DNA from: Pantoea alfalfae
GTDB taxonomy: Bacteria > Pseudomonadota > Gammaproteobacteria > Enterobacterales > Enterobacteriaceae
Assembly (NCBI RefSeq): GCF_019880205.1
Contig: NZ_CP082294.1
Coordinates: forward strand, 62,001-126,000
Length of the DNA: 64,000 bases
Reading direction: 5' to 3'
A program made the translations under genes and the position numbers. Positions 19,036 to 28,712 of the stretch are shown here, one piece after another (the first letter of the stretch is position 1; each line of letters opens with the position of its first letter). The notes under the pieces were generated by a model that searched no databases, had not been told where the DNA came from, and saw nothing but the letters and a program-made list of their open reading frames with translations.

Positions 19036-19467
19036 TTGGAACAGTGTTTATCTCCGGTACGCACCACCACAGAAAGAGTGCTGCACGCAGTTATTTTCGA
19101 AGTCGTTGCTAATGTCCTGGTTTTCATCATTCTGATTATTTTTGCCTCGGCAGCACCTTCGCAGTCGGCACTGTTGACTATAGTTTCATCAACGCTGGCG
19201 ATGGGATGGAACTATCTGTTCAACCTGATGTTTGACAGCGTTCAGCTGCGAACCGGATTTAAAAAAGACTGGCGAATAAGATGTCTCCATGCCGTTTTAT
19301 TTGAGGCAGGTCTGTTATTCGTATTGATACCTTTTGCAGCATGGTGGCTGGATATTACGCTATTCGCAGCGCTGAAACTGGAATGTGGGTTAGTGCTGTT
19401 TTTTCTGGTTTATGCTTATCTTTTCAATCTGATATGGGATTACGGCAGGGCTGCACTTAAAAAATAA
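19036..19467 (+). CDS. PACE-family efflux transporter
   Basis: A 143-residue four-helix membrane protein made of two bacterial transmembrane pair repeats. The first contains RVLHAVIFEVVANVL and NYLFNLMFD, the second RCLHAVLFEAGLLF and YLFNLIWDYGR. The repeated R-x-x-HA-x-x-FE and NxxxNxxxD motifs are diagnostic of PACE exporters, known for chlorhexidine and polyamine efflux. Start is TTG 19036; no ATG is available near the N-terminus and the family starts shortly before the first RxxHA motif. The LysR gene that often lies next to PACE genes is absent. Confidence 0.8.
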   Translation: MEQCLSPVRTTTERVLHAVIFEVVANVLVFIILIIFASAAPSQSALLTIVSSTLAMGWNYLFNLMFDSVQLRTGFKKDWRIRCLHAVLFEAGLLFVLIPFAAWWLDITLFAALKLECGLVLFFLVYAYLFNLIWDYGRAALKK

Positions 19468-19712
19468 CTTTAGAAACAACAAATTAAAAATACATTAAGA
19501 TAAAAGCTGATTTTTAATCTTCCGTTTAGCCAGGCCAGTGAAGCGTCAGAGGCGACGCGGCGCATCTGAACGTATCCAGTGCGTAAGGACACACGTATAT
19601 CTGTTGTCAGGTTTTTATCTTCCTGGCAGCATCGATAGCACAGCGAGTCAGCTTAGATAAAGTTAAGACCGCGCATAAGCTCATTTTTACAGGTTAACTT
19701 CAGCAAAAAATT

Positions 19713-19916
19713 ATGAACAAAGTCTACTATCTGAATAAGTTAAGAAACTGCCCGTCAACCGATATCCTGGATATCGTGACAAGCTATATGCGGAAAAAAC
19801 TTCCTTCTGACGATCTCTCTTCTTTTGAGGGCGCATACGATCATCGTAAAGCTGAACTAATAATGAATGAGACTTACAACGAAGTGCCTGCGGAAGTCTG
19901 GCGATTAGTTTGCTGA
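19713..19916 (+). CDS. Hha/YmoA-family nucleoid-associated modulator
   Basis: A 67-residue protein collinear with Hha: YYLNKLRNCPSTDILDIV corresponds to the YLMRLRRCQTIDTLERV region, and AYDHRKAELIMNETYNEVPAEVW to the [21 protein letters not shown] region. Such proteins bind H-NS and tune silencing of AT-rich, horizontally acquired genes. It sits beside the accessory surface genes and not next to a tomB gene, so it is probably an extra, island-borne copy. Confidence 0.85.
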   Translation: MNKVYYLNKLRNCPSTDILDIVTSYMRKKLPSDDLSSFEGAYDHRKAELIMNETYNEVPAEVWRLVC

Positions 19917-20050
19917 CGCTGAAATAAGGATAAAATATCAACATTAATACATTATCCTCTGAAGATTTACTGCTCTGCAGATTATCCTTTTTCGTCTTAC
20001 GGCTACGTCCGCAGGCTGATATTTTCCAGCAGGAATAATGTATCGATAAG

Positions 20051-20085
20051 TCAGAGCATCACCCCTTCATGAAGTGATGCTCTGA
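20051..20085 (-). terminator. Hairpin downstream of the serine-protease autotransporter
   Basis: TCAGAGCATCAC (20051-20062) pairs perfectly with GTGATGCTCTGA (20074-20085) around an 11-base loop. It lies 20 bases past the autotransporter stop and could terminate transcripts from both sides, although neither side has a strong T-run. Confidence 0.55.
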
Positions 20086-20104
20086 TATTATTCCGACACG
20101 GATA

Positions 20105-23100
20105 TCAGAAGTGATATGACAGGCCGATTAAACCACTGTAATCCGTTTTAAATTCACCACCAAAACTGCTCTCTACTTTCGCATTTAGTGAAAGGCCGGG
20201 CGCGATAATGCCTTCCAGCCCTACACTGCCACGATAACGGTTATCTGACCAGGCGCTGTATTGCCGGTTTGACTGACGATCGGAGAGCGTGGTTGTGGAG
20301 CCATTTTTACCAGGTGAATACTGATAGGCCAGACTGGCGCTGACGTTAATATTCGGCATTAATGCGCCCAGACCGCGTTTCTGCACCATGAACCCGCTGC
20401 TGGTGAAGTAAGGTGTGGATGAACTTAACGAAACTGACGCATCCTCCCCTTTCAGGGTATAGCCGGACATGACACCTGCGGTCACACCAACAAACGGTGA
20501 GATAAACAGAGTATCGTCAGCGAGCGCAAACTGATAGCCAGTGCGCAGGCTGCCTGCCAGCATATGGCTGTCCTTTTTCATGCCATTTATATTTAAAGCA
20601 GGATCCAGCGTTATCTCCTGATTCAGATACATATAACGACTGGCCGCATCAAAGAACCATCCGGCATCAGCCTGCCAGGAATAAAATGCACCGACAGTAG
20701 CCAGTCGATGTTTTTCATGACCTTCCCCTTTTACCTCACCCTGCGTATAACTGGCGCTGATACCGGCTGTTTGCTTGTCGCTGCGGCTATCCCAGCCCAC
20801 GTTCAGTGTTTGCTGGTTGACGTCGAGTCCAAGAAAATGCCCTTTTTTCTGCTCTATTGTTGCCCATGATCCGCTGCTTTCTGGCGAAGCGCGCAGACTG
20901 TCAGTGCGGTTATGCAACTGGCTGACCGCTTCACTGAAAATGTACTGCCGCGAGGCGATTAAGGCACGCGTGCGCTGGATCAGTGGCAGGTTGTCGTAAA
21001 CAGAGAACCAGTCATCCGGATTGAACGCCGGTTTTTTGGCTTCCTCTTCTGCTTTCGCGGCTTCCTCTTTCGCTTTTTCTTCAGCTTCGGCTTTCGCTTG
21101 TGCCTCGGCCTCTGCTTTGGATTTGGCGTCTTCCTCTGCTTTCTCCACAGCAGCTTGCTCAGCAGTGGCATTATCCGCTGACGAAGCGTCTGGAACAGGC
21201 GCTGGCTCAGGGGTAACTTCCGGCGCTGGTGTCGGTTCCGGCTCAGGGGTAACTTCCGGCGCTGGCGTCGGTTCCGGCTCAGGGGTAACTTCCGGCGCTG
21301 GTGTCGGTACCGGCTCAGGCGTGACTTCCGGCGCTGGCGTCGGTTCCGGCTCAGGGGTAACTTCCGGCGCTGGCGTCGGCTCTGGCTCTGGGGTAACTTC
21401 CGGGGCTGGCGTCGGTTCCGGCTCAGGCGTGACTTCCGGCGCTGGCGTCGGTTCCGGCTCAGGGGTAACTTCCGGCGCTGGCGTCGGTTCCGGCTCAGCC
21501 GACTTGTTACTTTCCAGCACCCACAAAACACGGTTGTTATCGTCTTTCACCTGATAATTGGGGGTGTAAACGCTAAATCCGCTGTAGCTGTCTGCAAAAG
21601 AGAAATAGCTGTGAGACGTGCCAGCAGGTGCATCAACCATCACCAGATCCTGGGTCAGCGCAACGTCCTCTTCACTTCCGATTAGCAGACTTACGTCCAG
21701 CAGGTTGTCGCCACCACTCACCGAATTTTTTACAATCAGTTTGTCGCTTTCCAGTGTGGAGGGTTTAACGCCTAACATCAGATTTAATCCGGTCGCATTC
21801 AGCGTATCGACATTCAATGTTTTGGCGCTCCAGTTGCCCGAAGGCACCATTGAAAGTGTCGAACCACGTTTCGCCAGAAGTGAACTGACATTACTGTTGC
21901 CGGTCATCGTCCAGTTCGCAGTGGCATCCAGCGTCATAAGGTTGCTGCCCGTTGATGTCACGGCCCCCTGATAGTTAACCTTCCCAAGATAAAGTGAGGC
22001 GTTGTTCGCCAGCTGAACATCACCTTCCACTTCACTGGCGGGCAGCAGTGCCAGTGCATCCGCGCTTCGCAATGGCTGACTGCAGGAAACATCATCAGAA
22101 TAGATGGCAGAATAGCAACGCCAGCTTTTCTCGCCTGCCAGCTCGCTATCGTTATAGCCAAAAGAGAGCGTTGACGAATCAGCAGCAACAATGTTGGCTT
22201 TCACACCAGCGTATTCTCCCACCTGGAAATGCGCACCAGTACCTACATTGATCTGATCGGCTTTAAACAGTGAAGTGTTCCAGTCGTCATCAATGACAAC
22301 GCCTCCCGCATGTGGAACCGGCTGACCAGATAACACCACCGTACCGCTATCAACGTTGAGATTGCCGTTCAGGTTCATACCGCCGGTCAGTGCGGTAATC
22401 GCGGTGGCGTTACGCGGTAGAATGTTAACGTTCATCACGCCATTCAGCGCATTTTCCAGCGTTTCACCCAGAAAACCGCGGAACACCTGAACGTTCAGCT
22501 GTGTCAGGCGATGATTGATGGCTTCATCCGCATCGGTACCCAGATACGTCCAGATAGAGGTTGAGCTTTTATCAGTAGGGAAATAACCATAAGAGGTCGT
22601 ATTTAACTGAAAATACTCCGTATCTTTAGTGTAGGGATTTTTGTAAACATAAACAGATCCCGGCGTACCTGTACGATTGCTGCCGGTATAGCTGTAAAAA
22701 GGAACATCTGCGGCGGTATAGCCGGTAATATTGAGCGTTGCTTCATTATCACTGTGGTTAACCAGCGTAGCGCCACTGTCGGTATGATTGATTTTTCTGA
22801 AGCTGAGCGTATTGCCGTTTAAATCTAACTGACCGCCACGGTAGCCAAAGTAGATCTGGTCAGTAGCAACCTGGCTTTCGTCATTCAGCACCACGGTTGG
22901 CCGACCACTGACCAGGGTGACAGAAGAGAAAGCCTGTTTGTTGCCTGAGCTATCAGCTTGCTGATCGAGGATAACTGTACCCTCTCCCACATTCAGCGAA
23001 CCCGGGTTTGTACCTACAGCATTGATATGTAGTGTACCTGCGCCGATTTTATGCAGCGCATCGCTTGCCAGGCCATTAACCTGCCACAGGACTTGTTTGT

Positions 23101-24253
23101 CTGCGTCAACTTCAACACCGCCGCCTGCCCAGGTTGCATTCACGCCCTCTTCTGAAGCCACGGTATAGTTATTAGAAAACTGAAGTTTACCTGCGCCCAT
23201 ATTGATTGGTGTATTCAGCGTAATCAGGCCGCCAGCGCCGTTGAAGCGCAGATCTTTGGTGGCATCAAGTTCTTCATTAGTAGACTGAGAAGGGGCAATA
23301 CTCGCATATTTTTTATCAAGGCCACTCCATGACCAGGATGCATTATTTTGGGTTATGCCCTGGGCGTCCCAGAGAATGGAGCCTGCACCGGCAATGTCTG
23401 TAACATCTGGCGAGGTATTGATAGCGCTAATGGTCTGAATATACCCATCAGGGATATATTCCCACATAATAGTACTGCCATAACCTGCCGCAGTGGTTCC
23501 ACCATGTAATACGCCCGCCACTTTCCATTTCTGATCAAATTCGTCAAAGGCTAAAATCGGGCTGCCGCTATCACCGCTCAGGGTACCAATCGCGAGCGGC
23601 GAAGTAAGTGGATTGTCTGGACCGTAATTAATCGCGCGCAGGGTTCCGGACGGCGTCGTTATCGTATCCGCATTAATGGTGCCGCCGCTTACCCAGTTGT
23701 AGGCACCGCTCAGCGTAATCTGTGTTGTTTGATCCTCACTGACCTGACTTTGTGTCCCCCCCCCGGTTCGGGTATACCAGGAAAAGCGTGACTTATCCGC
23801 AGTGCGCATAGTCGTCTTATCGAGCACTTCTGCTGGCGCGGCCTCTGTAACAACTTTATTTAAACGCGGGAGGTGAAAATCAACATCTGAGATCGTTGAT
23901 TCATTGCGGTTAATTAGCTTATAGGTGGCGCCATACTGTGCACCGTTGCCAAATTTCAACGACTGATACCCGGTGTTGTGACGGGCACTGGCAACATACG
24001 AGGGTGCTACCAGCGTGCTGTAGCCATAGGTCGCTACCATACCGAAATCAGGCATGGCGAAATCAAGATAGCCTGATAAAGAACCATCCATTTTATAGAC
24101 AGGTATATTTGTCAGACCAACCGAATAATTTCCCAGGTTTTCAGCGAAATCACGATATTCCTGTACATCAATATCGTGTCGCATTATGCCCGCATAAGAT
24201 TTGGTGCAGATAAAGAAGGTGCAACATAACGCTGCGCTTCCAAAATGTTTCAA
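20105..24253 (-). CDS. Serine protease autotransporter (S6/SPATE-like) with proline-rich repeat linker
   Basis: A 1382-residue type Va autotransporter. A short signal peptide precedes AGIMRHDIDVQEYRDFAENLG. The chymotrypsin-fold protease domain has His92 (SARHN), Asp123 or 125 (SDVDFHLPRLNK) and Ser229 (GDSGSP), so the triad looks intact. A beta-helical passenger follows to ~residue 910, then eight 12-residue PEPEPTPAPEVT repeats, an Ala/Glu/Lys-rich helix recalling the IgA-protease alpha-peptide, and a C-terminal barrel ending YHF. The start codon is TTG with GAGGA seven bases upstream. Codons 164-166 form a run of nine G. The usual SPATE cleavage motif EVNNLNKRMGDLRD is not seen. Confidence 0.88.
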   Translation of the reverse strand: MKHFGSAALCCTFFICTKSYAGIMRHDIDVQEYRDFAENLGNYSVGLTNIPVYKMDGSLSGYLDFAMPDFGMVATYGYSTLVAPSYVASARHNTGYQSLKFGNGAQYGATYKLINRNESTISDVDFHLPRLNKVVTEAAPAEVLDKTTMRTADKSRFSWYTRTGGGTQSQVSEDQTTQITLSGAYNWVSGGTINADTITTPSGTLRAINYGPDNPLTSPLAIGTLSGDSGSPILAFDEFDQKWKVAGVLHGGTTAAGYGSTIMWEYIPDGYIQTISAINTSPDVTDIAGAGSILWDAQGITQNNASWSWSGLDKKYASIAPSQSTNEELDATKDLRFNGAGGLITLNTPINMGAGKLQFSNNYTVASEEGVNATWAGGGVEVDADKQVLWQVNGLASDALHKIGAGTLHINAVGTNPGSLNVGEGTVILDQQADSSGNKQAFSSVTLVSGRPTVVLNDESQVATDQIYFGYRGGQLDLNGNTLSFRKINHTDSGATLVNHSDNEATLNITGYTAADVPFYSYTGSNRTGTPGSVYVYKNPYTKDTEYFQLNTTSYGYFPTDKSSTSIWTYLGTDADEAINHRLTQLNVQVFRGFLGETLENALNGVMNVNILPRNATAITALTGGMNLNGNLNVDSGTVVLSGQPVPHAGGVVIDDDWNTSLFKADQINVGTGAHFQVGEYAGVKANIVAADSSTLSFGYNDSELAGEKSWRCYSAIYSDDVSCSQPLRSADALALLPASEVEGDVQLANNASLYLGKVNYQGAVTSTGSNLMTLDATANWTMTGNSNVSSLLAKRGSTLSMVPSGNWSAKTLNVDTLNATGLNLMLGVKPSTLESDKLIVKNSVSGGDNLLDVSLLIGSEEDVALTQDLVMVDAPAGTSHSYFSFADSYSGFSVYTPNYQVKDDNNRVLWVLESNKSAEPEPTPAPEVTPEPEPTPAPEVTPEPEPTPAPEVTPEPEPTPAPEVTPEPEPTPAPEVTPEPVPTPAPEVTPEPEPTPAPEVTPEPEPTPAPEVTPEPAPVPDASSADNATAEQAAVEKAEEDAKSKAEAEAQAKAEAEEKAKEEAAKAEEEAKKPAFNPDDWFSVYDNLPLIQRTRALIASRQYIFSEAVSQLHNRTDSLRASPESSGSWATIEQKKGHFLGLDVNQQTLNVGWDSRSDKQTAGISASYTQGEVKGEGHEKHRLATVGAFYSWQADAGWFFDAASRYMYLNQEITLDPALNINGMKKDSHMLAGSLRTGYQFALADDTLFISPFVGVTAGVMSGYTLKGEDASVSLSSSTPYFTSSGFMVQKRGLGALMPNINVSASLAYQYSPGKNGSTTTLSDRQSNRQYSAWSDNRYRGSVGLEGIIAPGLSLNAKVESSFGGEFKTDYSGLIGLSYHF
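21213..21500 (-). repeat. Eight tandem 36-bp repeats inside the autotransporter gene
   Basis: Eight consecutive 36-base units encode PEPEPTPAPEVT with one variant (PEPVPTPAPEVT). Units differ by a few synonymous bases, so the array is recent but not brand new. In-frame gain or loss would change linker length by 12 residues. Confidence 0.9.
23756..23764 (-). repeat. Poly-G9 tract in the autotransporter coding sequence
   Basis: Nine C on the plus strand read as GGG GGG GGG on the coding strand, encoding Gly164-166 in TRTGGGTQ within the protease domain. A one-base slip would frameshift and end the protein before the catalytic serine. Confidence 0.8.
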
Positions 24254-24876
24254 TGGATTATCCTCATGAGGCTATTATTATTTAAGAGAAATACCTTAAT
24301 TAATGAAATAGTATCATTATGACAATCGGTAACAGAATCTGAGTTTTATATAGATATTGATTCAGATCAAATAAAGGAGGCAGGTTAGCGTAAAATTTGT
24401 GATAACTCATTGTATTAAAAGGCTATAAAAACCCATTATCAAATTGGATTACAAGCTTCAGATTTAATATTTTTCTTGAAAACCATGTCAGGACAATTGC
24501 CAAATGAGATCAAAATAGATATAAAAAAACACTTACTGATAAAAAATAATTTATTAATTCAGAAAAGTCACTTCCTCTACCTTGATATTAATTCTTACCT
24601 AAAAAATCTTATAATACTTTGTAGAAATAATATTCATTATCATTCATGGGATTAACCAATTCAGTGTCTGGTGTACATAAAACACGCGGTTAACCCCATT
24701 CATGGAGTCAGAACGACACGAGACATCCGTAGCAGTCCACAAAAAAGGACTGCGATAAATGATCGGGTGTCTTGCAAAGATTTAGCCAGCATTGAGCTAA
24801 GACAGAGCCTCAGGTTAATTATCTTTGCATTTCAATGGCTTTCGTTAACCCTACTGGCGGAAAAATTGAAAAGTGA
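24254..24876. other. AT-rich region upstream of the autotransporter
   Basis: About 620 bases, visibly richer in A and T than the flanks; expected to hold the autotransporter promoter and possibly H-NS/Hha binding. A hairpin GCAGTCC-ACAAAAAA-GGACTGC is at 24732-24753. A 72-codon plus-strand frame at 24671 lacks coding character and is not called. Confidence 0.4.
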
Positions 24877-25125
24877 TTATTGCGGATGATCGCGATGATA
24901 CAACGCCCACTGCTCAATCCTTTCTCCTGAAGGTAACAGGCAGTAGAGTGTGCTGGTGCTCAATGATTCATCCTTTACCTGCTGTCCGCCACGCTGCAGG
25001 CACCATTGACTTGCAGGATTTTGCATTACCAGGCGCTGTGGCTCAGCATGATGGGGCGTGCAGGCACTAATGTGTAGCGTGGCCAGCATCAGGGAGCCAA
25101 CTGTTATTCTGTTTATGATTTTCAT
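24877..25125 (-). CDS. DUF333-type small lipoprotein
   Basis: An 82-residue putative lipoprotein. The signal segment MKIINRITVGSLMLATLHISAC has a lipobox-like ISAC. The mature part NPASQWCLQRGGQ...YCLLPSGERIEQWALYHRDHP matches the DUF333 pattern (NPAS-xx-C, YC-x-LPDG-x-x-x-E-x-W). Function unknown; DUF333 proteins were once annotated as putative hemolysins without evidence. ATG 25125 is chosen because GAGAGGG lies 7 bases upstream; an in-frame extension to 25197 lacks support. Confidence 0.75.
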   Translation of the reverse strand: MKIINRITVGSLMLATLHISACTPHHAEPQRLVMQNPASQWCLQRGGQQVKDESLSTSTLYCLLPSGERIEQWALYHRDHPQ

Positions 25126-25148
25126 ATAACCCTCTCTCAGCATCAATT

Positions 25149-25469
25149 TCAGGTCGGTGAGACTTCGCTTCTCATGCTTACAACGCTTATGGCACAAAGC
25201 GCAATAACGATTAGCGCATTAATTAATTCGCTCTTTGTCATACGTTTTTCATCGGCGATGGCTTCAGATTCCTTTCTGACCAGTTTATGGAAAAGTCTGG
25301 TATGTATCTGAGCGTGTAATAATGATAGCACCCACGCGCTAAACCCTCTCTTAACAACACCTATTGCTACCAGCATTCTCATTACTGACCTGCGAAACAC
25401 AACAAATAAACACCAAAAGAGAATGACTGTAATAATAAATAACAAGACTTCCCGAGTGACAGTTAGCAC
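25149..25469 (-). CDS. Small hypothetical membrane protein
   Basis: A 106-residue frame with two hydrophobic segments (EVLLFIITVILFWCLFVVF near the N-terminus and ELINALIVIALCAISVV near the C-terminus) and a basic middle part. I do not recognise a family. It ends 23 bases before the DUF333 gene on the same strand, so they may be co-transcribed. The GTG start at 25469 has no clear ribosome-binding site and the true start may be internal. Confidence 0.45.
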   Translation of the reverse strand: MLTVTREVLLFIITVILFWCLFVVFRRSVMRMLVAIGVVKRGFSAWVLSLLHAQIHTRLFHKLVRKESEAIADEKRMTKSELINALIVIALCAISVVSMRSEVSPT

Positions 25470-25744
25470 ATAATCTTAATTTTCAATGGAAATTCCTTTG
25501 TGGTGCTTCGATTCTTTTAACCTGTTGTCAAAAGACGCATACTTTCACTCTCTTTACATAATTAACGCCTGACCTGCATAATCCTGCCGCCCTAAGTAAA
25601 AATGCTGTTATTAATGGATTCTATTAACAAGACATTTAATTCGTATCGGGCCTGAGAAGCGTATGAAGTGCGAAATGGCATGCCTGTTTAACACTTTCAG
25701 AGTCCCCCGGCCCTTTAATAAAACCTTAAGGAAGAGTCACAGAT

Positions 25745-28672
25745 ATGAATAATAGTACTGACTTAAATAAACGCGTAAAAGCGATGGTACTGGCGGGTGG
25801 TATGGGTATGTTGCCTCTGGTCAGTCCGGCGGCTATTGTCGGAAGCCAGAGAGGCGGAGATATTACGCTGGCAGATGGCACCACATTAATCGCCGATCAA
25901 TCATCTGGCGATGGTTATTATGGCATTCTTGTAACAGGTGCAACCGCTGCTGAAGTGACAGCCGGTTCGGGCAGCACAGTTACGGTGAAAGACCCTGAGC
26001 ATTACGCTAAGGGAATTTTCATCCAGGCTGCGAACAGTCACTTTACTGCTGATAAATTAATTCTCAATGTTTCAGGAATATCCGCAGTGGCGATGGAGCT
26101 CAGTGGAAAGCAGGTTACTGCCAATCTGGGATCAGGTAGCTCCGTCACATCGATTGGATCAGGTATTGCTTACGCAGAGGGGGTGGTTGTAAGCAATCAA
26201 TCCTCGTTGCAGGCCGAAGCATCGAGTATCAGTACCCAGGGCACCAACGGTATTGCACTGCGCGTCAGCGGTTACGGGTCAAACGTTGATTTAGGCCGTG
26301 ACAGTAGTATACAGACCAACGGGGCCAACAGTCATGGCGTACAGGTGGATACACTGACCGGTGATGCGATTAATGATGCCGCAACGCTTAAAGCGGAAGC
26401 GCTGACCATTAATACTCTGGGCGACACCTCGCAGGGCATCAATATTCAGGATAATGGCTCGGTTGATCTGGGCAGCCACTCAACCATTATCACCACAGGT
26501 CAGACTTCTGCAGGCATCTGGAGCCTGGGTGAACTGACTGCCGATCATCTGACAATCAGCACATCTGGCACGACTTCTCCTGGCATTTCAGCCAGAGAAA
26601 ATAGCCTGATAAATGTCGGCGCAGGCAGCGTGATCTCATCAGCGCAGACTGGCGGCCTTGTTGCAATGGATAATAATGCCATCCTCAACTTTTCAGGCAG
26701 TGAAGAGGAACGCAACACCATTCAGTCTGGCGGTTATGGCGCATCCGCGCAATCGACAGGTGCAGTGATCAATCTGGTAAACACAGATATTGTTCTTAAA
26801 CAATCAGATATGGTCGGCAGAGGCCTTTGGTCTCTGGGGGGAGGCGTGATTAATGGCGAAGACATCAGCATCACCGGCCCTGATACAGGAATCGGTGTTG
26901 TCGCCTGGAATGGTGGCCAGACCAATCTGACAGGCGATCTCTCTATCAATATGGCCTCTCCGGACGGAGTAGCAATAGCAACACTCTACGCCGAAGGGTT
27001 TGCCCCGGGTGTTATTACTTCTCAGGGGAAAGCGGAAATCACCGGCAGCGTAGTATCGCTGGGGGGGCTGATCGATCTTAATTTAGAGCCGGGTTCACTG
27101 TGGTCCGGTAGTGCTACCAGCGATAATGTGAATGGCGGTCATTTAAACGTCAGCCTCACCAACAGCACATGGAACGTTAGTCAAACATCTAATCTTGATA
27201 ACCTGACATTAAATAACTCACTGGCAGACCTTTCTGCAGCAACAGACGATGCGACCTACTCCACTCTGACCATTGCTAACCTGAGTGGTAGCGGCAACTT
27301 TACCCTTCGTACCAATCTGGTCGGCGATGGTGAAGGGGTAAATAATACTGGCGACAAAATCGTGGTGACCGAAAGCAGCGCAGGTGAGTACGGTCTGAAT
27401 ATTCTGAACCGCGGCAGTGCCATTACCACAGGAAATGAAGTGCTGACCGTTGTTGAAACTACCGATGGTGTCGCGACGTTCAGGGGCAACACCGACGTTG
27501 AACTGGGTGGCTATGTCTATTCGGTCAACAAACAGGGGACTAACTGGGTTCTCTCATCGCCAAAAGCGCCTGAAGCGCCTGCTGCAGATGAGCAACCCGC
27601 TATTCCAGCGGATAACAACATTCAACCTGCTTCTGATGAAAAACCCTCAGCAGACCAACACCCCGTAGCCCCAACGGATAACAACATTCACCCTGCTTCA
27701 GATAAAGACATTAAAGAAAATGGAAATCCTACACAGCCAGCAGAACAAAATCACAATTCAACAATCACCACCACAGCGAATGCAGGCGCCAACTTCCTTA
27801 ACATCGGTTATCTGATGAATTATGCCGAAATGCAGACTCTGATGCAGCGTATGGGTGATGTGCGCCAGGGAAAGACGAGCGGCAATGTCTGGCTGCGCGG
27901 AATGGATGGGCGTTTTAGTGGTTTTGCCAATGGCAAGCTGAGCAATTTCAGCATGAATTATTCAGGCTATCAGTTTGGGGTAGATAAACGCCTGTCCGAT
28001 GATCTGCCGATTTATCTGGGCTTGTTTATGGGAGCAACAGAGGGCTCGCCTCATTATCGTGCTGGCGATGGCACGACTAAATCTGAACATTTTGGTATCT
28101 ACGGCACATGGCTGAATGATGCAGGCTTCTACCTGGATGGCGTACTGAAATTCAACCGCCTGAGAAATCAATTTGATGTCAGCGATACGCAGAATAATCG
28201 CGTATCCGGACATGGTGTCTCATCAGGCCTGAGTGGATCACTCGAAGCCGGCAAGAAGTTCAGCTTCTCTGACGACCTTACTGGCTTTTACCTGGAACCA
28301 CAGTTTCAGCTGACTGCCGGTCATCAGGATGGAACCTCTGTACAGGCGTCGAATGGCCTCAACATTAATCTCTCAAGTTACAAATCCATGATGGGAAGAG
28401 CCAGCGTACTGGCAGGTTATGAAGTCAATCAGAGCAACTACAAACTCAATGCTTATGTCAAAACAGGTGTTTTGCGCGAGTTTGACGGGGATGCTGCTTA
28501 TGCTCTGAATGGTTCAGATGAACGCCTCTCGTTTAAAGGTAATGGCTGGAATAACGGTATCGGTGTCAGTGCGCAAATCAGTAACCATACCCTTTTTATT
28601 GAAGGAGATAGGGTAAATGGAAATCGCTTCAACCAGCGCCAGGTTAACGCCGGTTATCGTTTTAGTTTTTAG
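25745..28672 (+). CDS. Autotransporter with beta-helical passenger and pertactin-like barrel
   Basis: A 975-residue type Va autotransporter. An extended N-terminus (NNSTDLNKRVKAMVLAGGM) ends at a signal-peptidase-like SPAA. The passenger to ~residue 600 is rich in Gly, Ser, Thr and Asn with repeated short strands, as in pertactin-like adhesins, and has no visible protease triad. A Pro/Asp/Asn-rich linker (~615-675) contains two copies of a DNNI-x-PASD motif. The barrel starts around GANFLNIGYLMNYAEMQTLMQRMGDVRQG and ends RFSF. AAGGAAGAG precedes the ATG. Probably an adhesin or biofilm factor. Confidence 0.87.
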   Translation: MNNSTDLNKRVKAMVLAGGMGMLPLVSPAAIVGSQRGGDITLADGTTLIADQSSGDGYYGILVTGATAAEVTAGSGSTVTVKDPEHYAKGIFIQAANSHFTADKLILNVSGISAVAMELSGKQVTANLGSGSSVTSIGSGIAYAEGVVVSNQSSLQAEASSISTQGTNGIALRVSGYGSNVDLGRDSSIQTNGANSHGVQVDTLTGDAINDAATLKAEALTINTLGDTSQGINIQDNGSVDLGSHSTIITTGQTSAGIWSLGELTADHLTISTSGTTSPGISARENSLINVGAGSVISSAQTGGLVAMDNNAILNFSGSEEERNTIQSGGYGASAQSTGAVINLVNTDIVLKQSDMVGRGLWSLGGGVINGEDISITGPDTGIGVVAWNGGQTNLTGDLSINMASPDGVAIATLYAEGFAPGVITSQGKAEITGSVVSLGGLIDLNLEPGSLWSGSATSDNVNGGHLNVSLTNSTWNVSQTSNLDNLTLNNSLADLSAATDDATYSTLTIANLSGSGNFTLRTNLVGDGEGVNNTGDKIVVTESSAGEYGLNILNRGSAITTGNEVLTVVETTDGVATFRGNTDVELGGYVYSVNKQGTNWVLSSPKAPEAPAADEQPAIPADNNIQPASDEKPSADQHPVAPTDNNIHPASDKDIKENGNPTQPAEQNHNSTITTTANAGANFLNIGYLMNYAEMQTLMQRMGDVRQGKTSGNVWLRGMDGRFSGFANGKLSNFSMNYSGYQFGVDKRLSDDLPIYLGLFMGATEGSPHYRAGDGTTKSEHFGIYGTWLNDAGFYLDGVLKFNRLRNQFDVSDTQNNRVSGHGVSSGLSGSLEAGKKFSFSDDLTGFYLEPQFQLTAGHQDGTSVQASNGLNINLSSYKSMMGRASVLAGYEVNQSNYKLNAYVKTGVLREFDGDAAYALNGSDERLSFKGNGWNNGIGVSAQISNHTLFIEGDRVNGNRFNQRQVNAGYRFSF

Positions 28673-28712
28673 TCAATAAACCAACAAATGATGGGTATTA
28701 AAGGAGACGTAA

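Noticed and set aside
21213..21500. CRISPR-like regular repeats
   Set aside because: The 36-bp units are contiguous with no spacers and encode a protein repeat in frame.
20980..21554. Long open frames on both strands across the autotransporter repeats (Arg/Lys-rich minus frame, Gly/Ser-rich plus frame)
   Set aside because: They are shadows of the 36-bp PEPEPTPAPEVT repeat array, which is free of stops in several frames.
24671..24889. 72-codon plus-strand frame upstream of the autotransporter
   Set aside because: Composition is not protein-like and it overlaps the better-supported DUF333 gene on the other strand.
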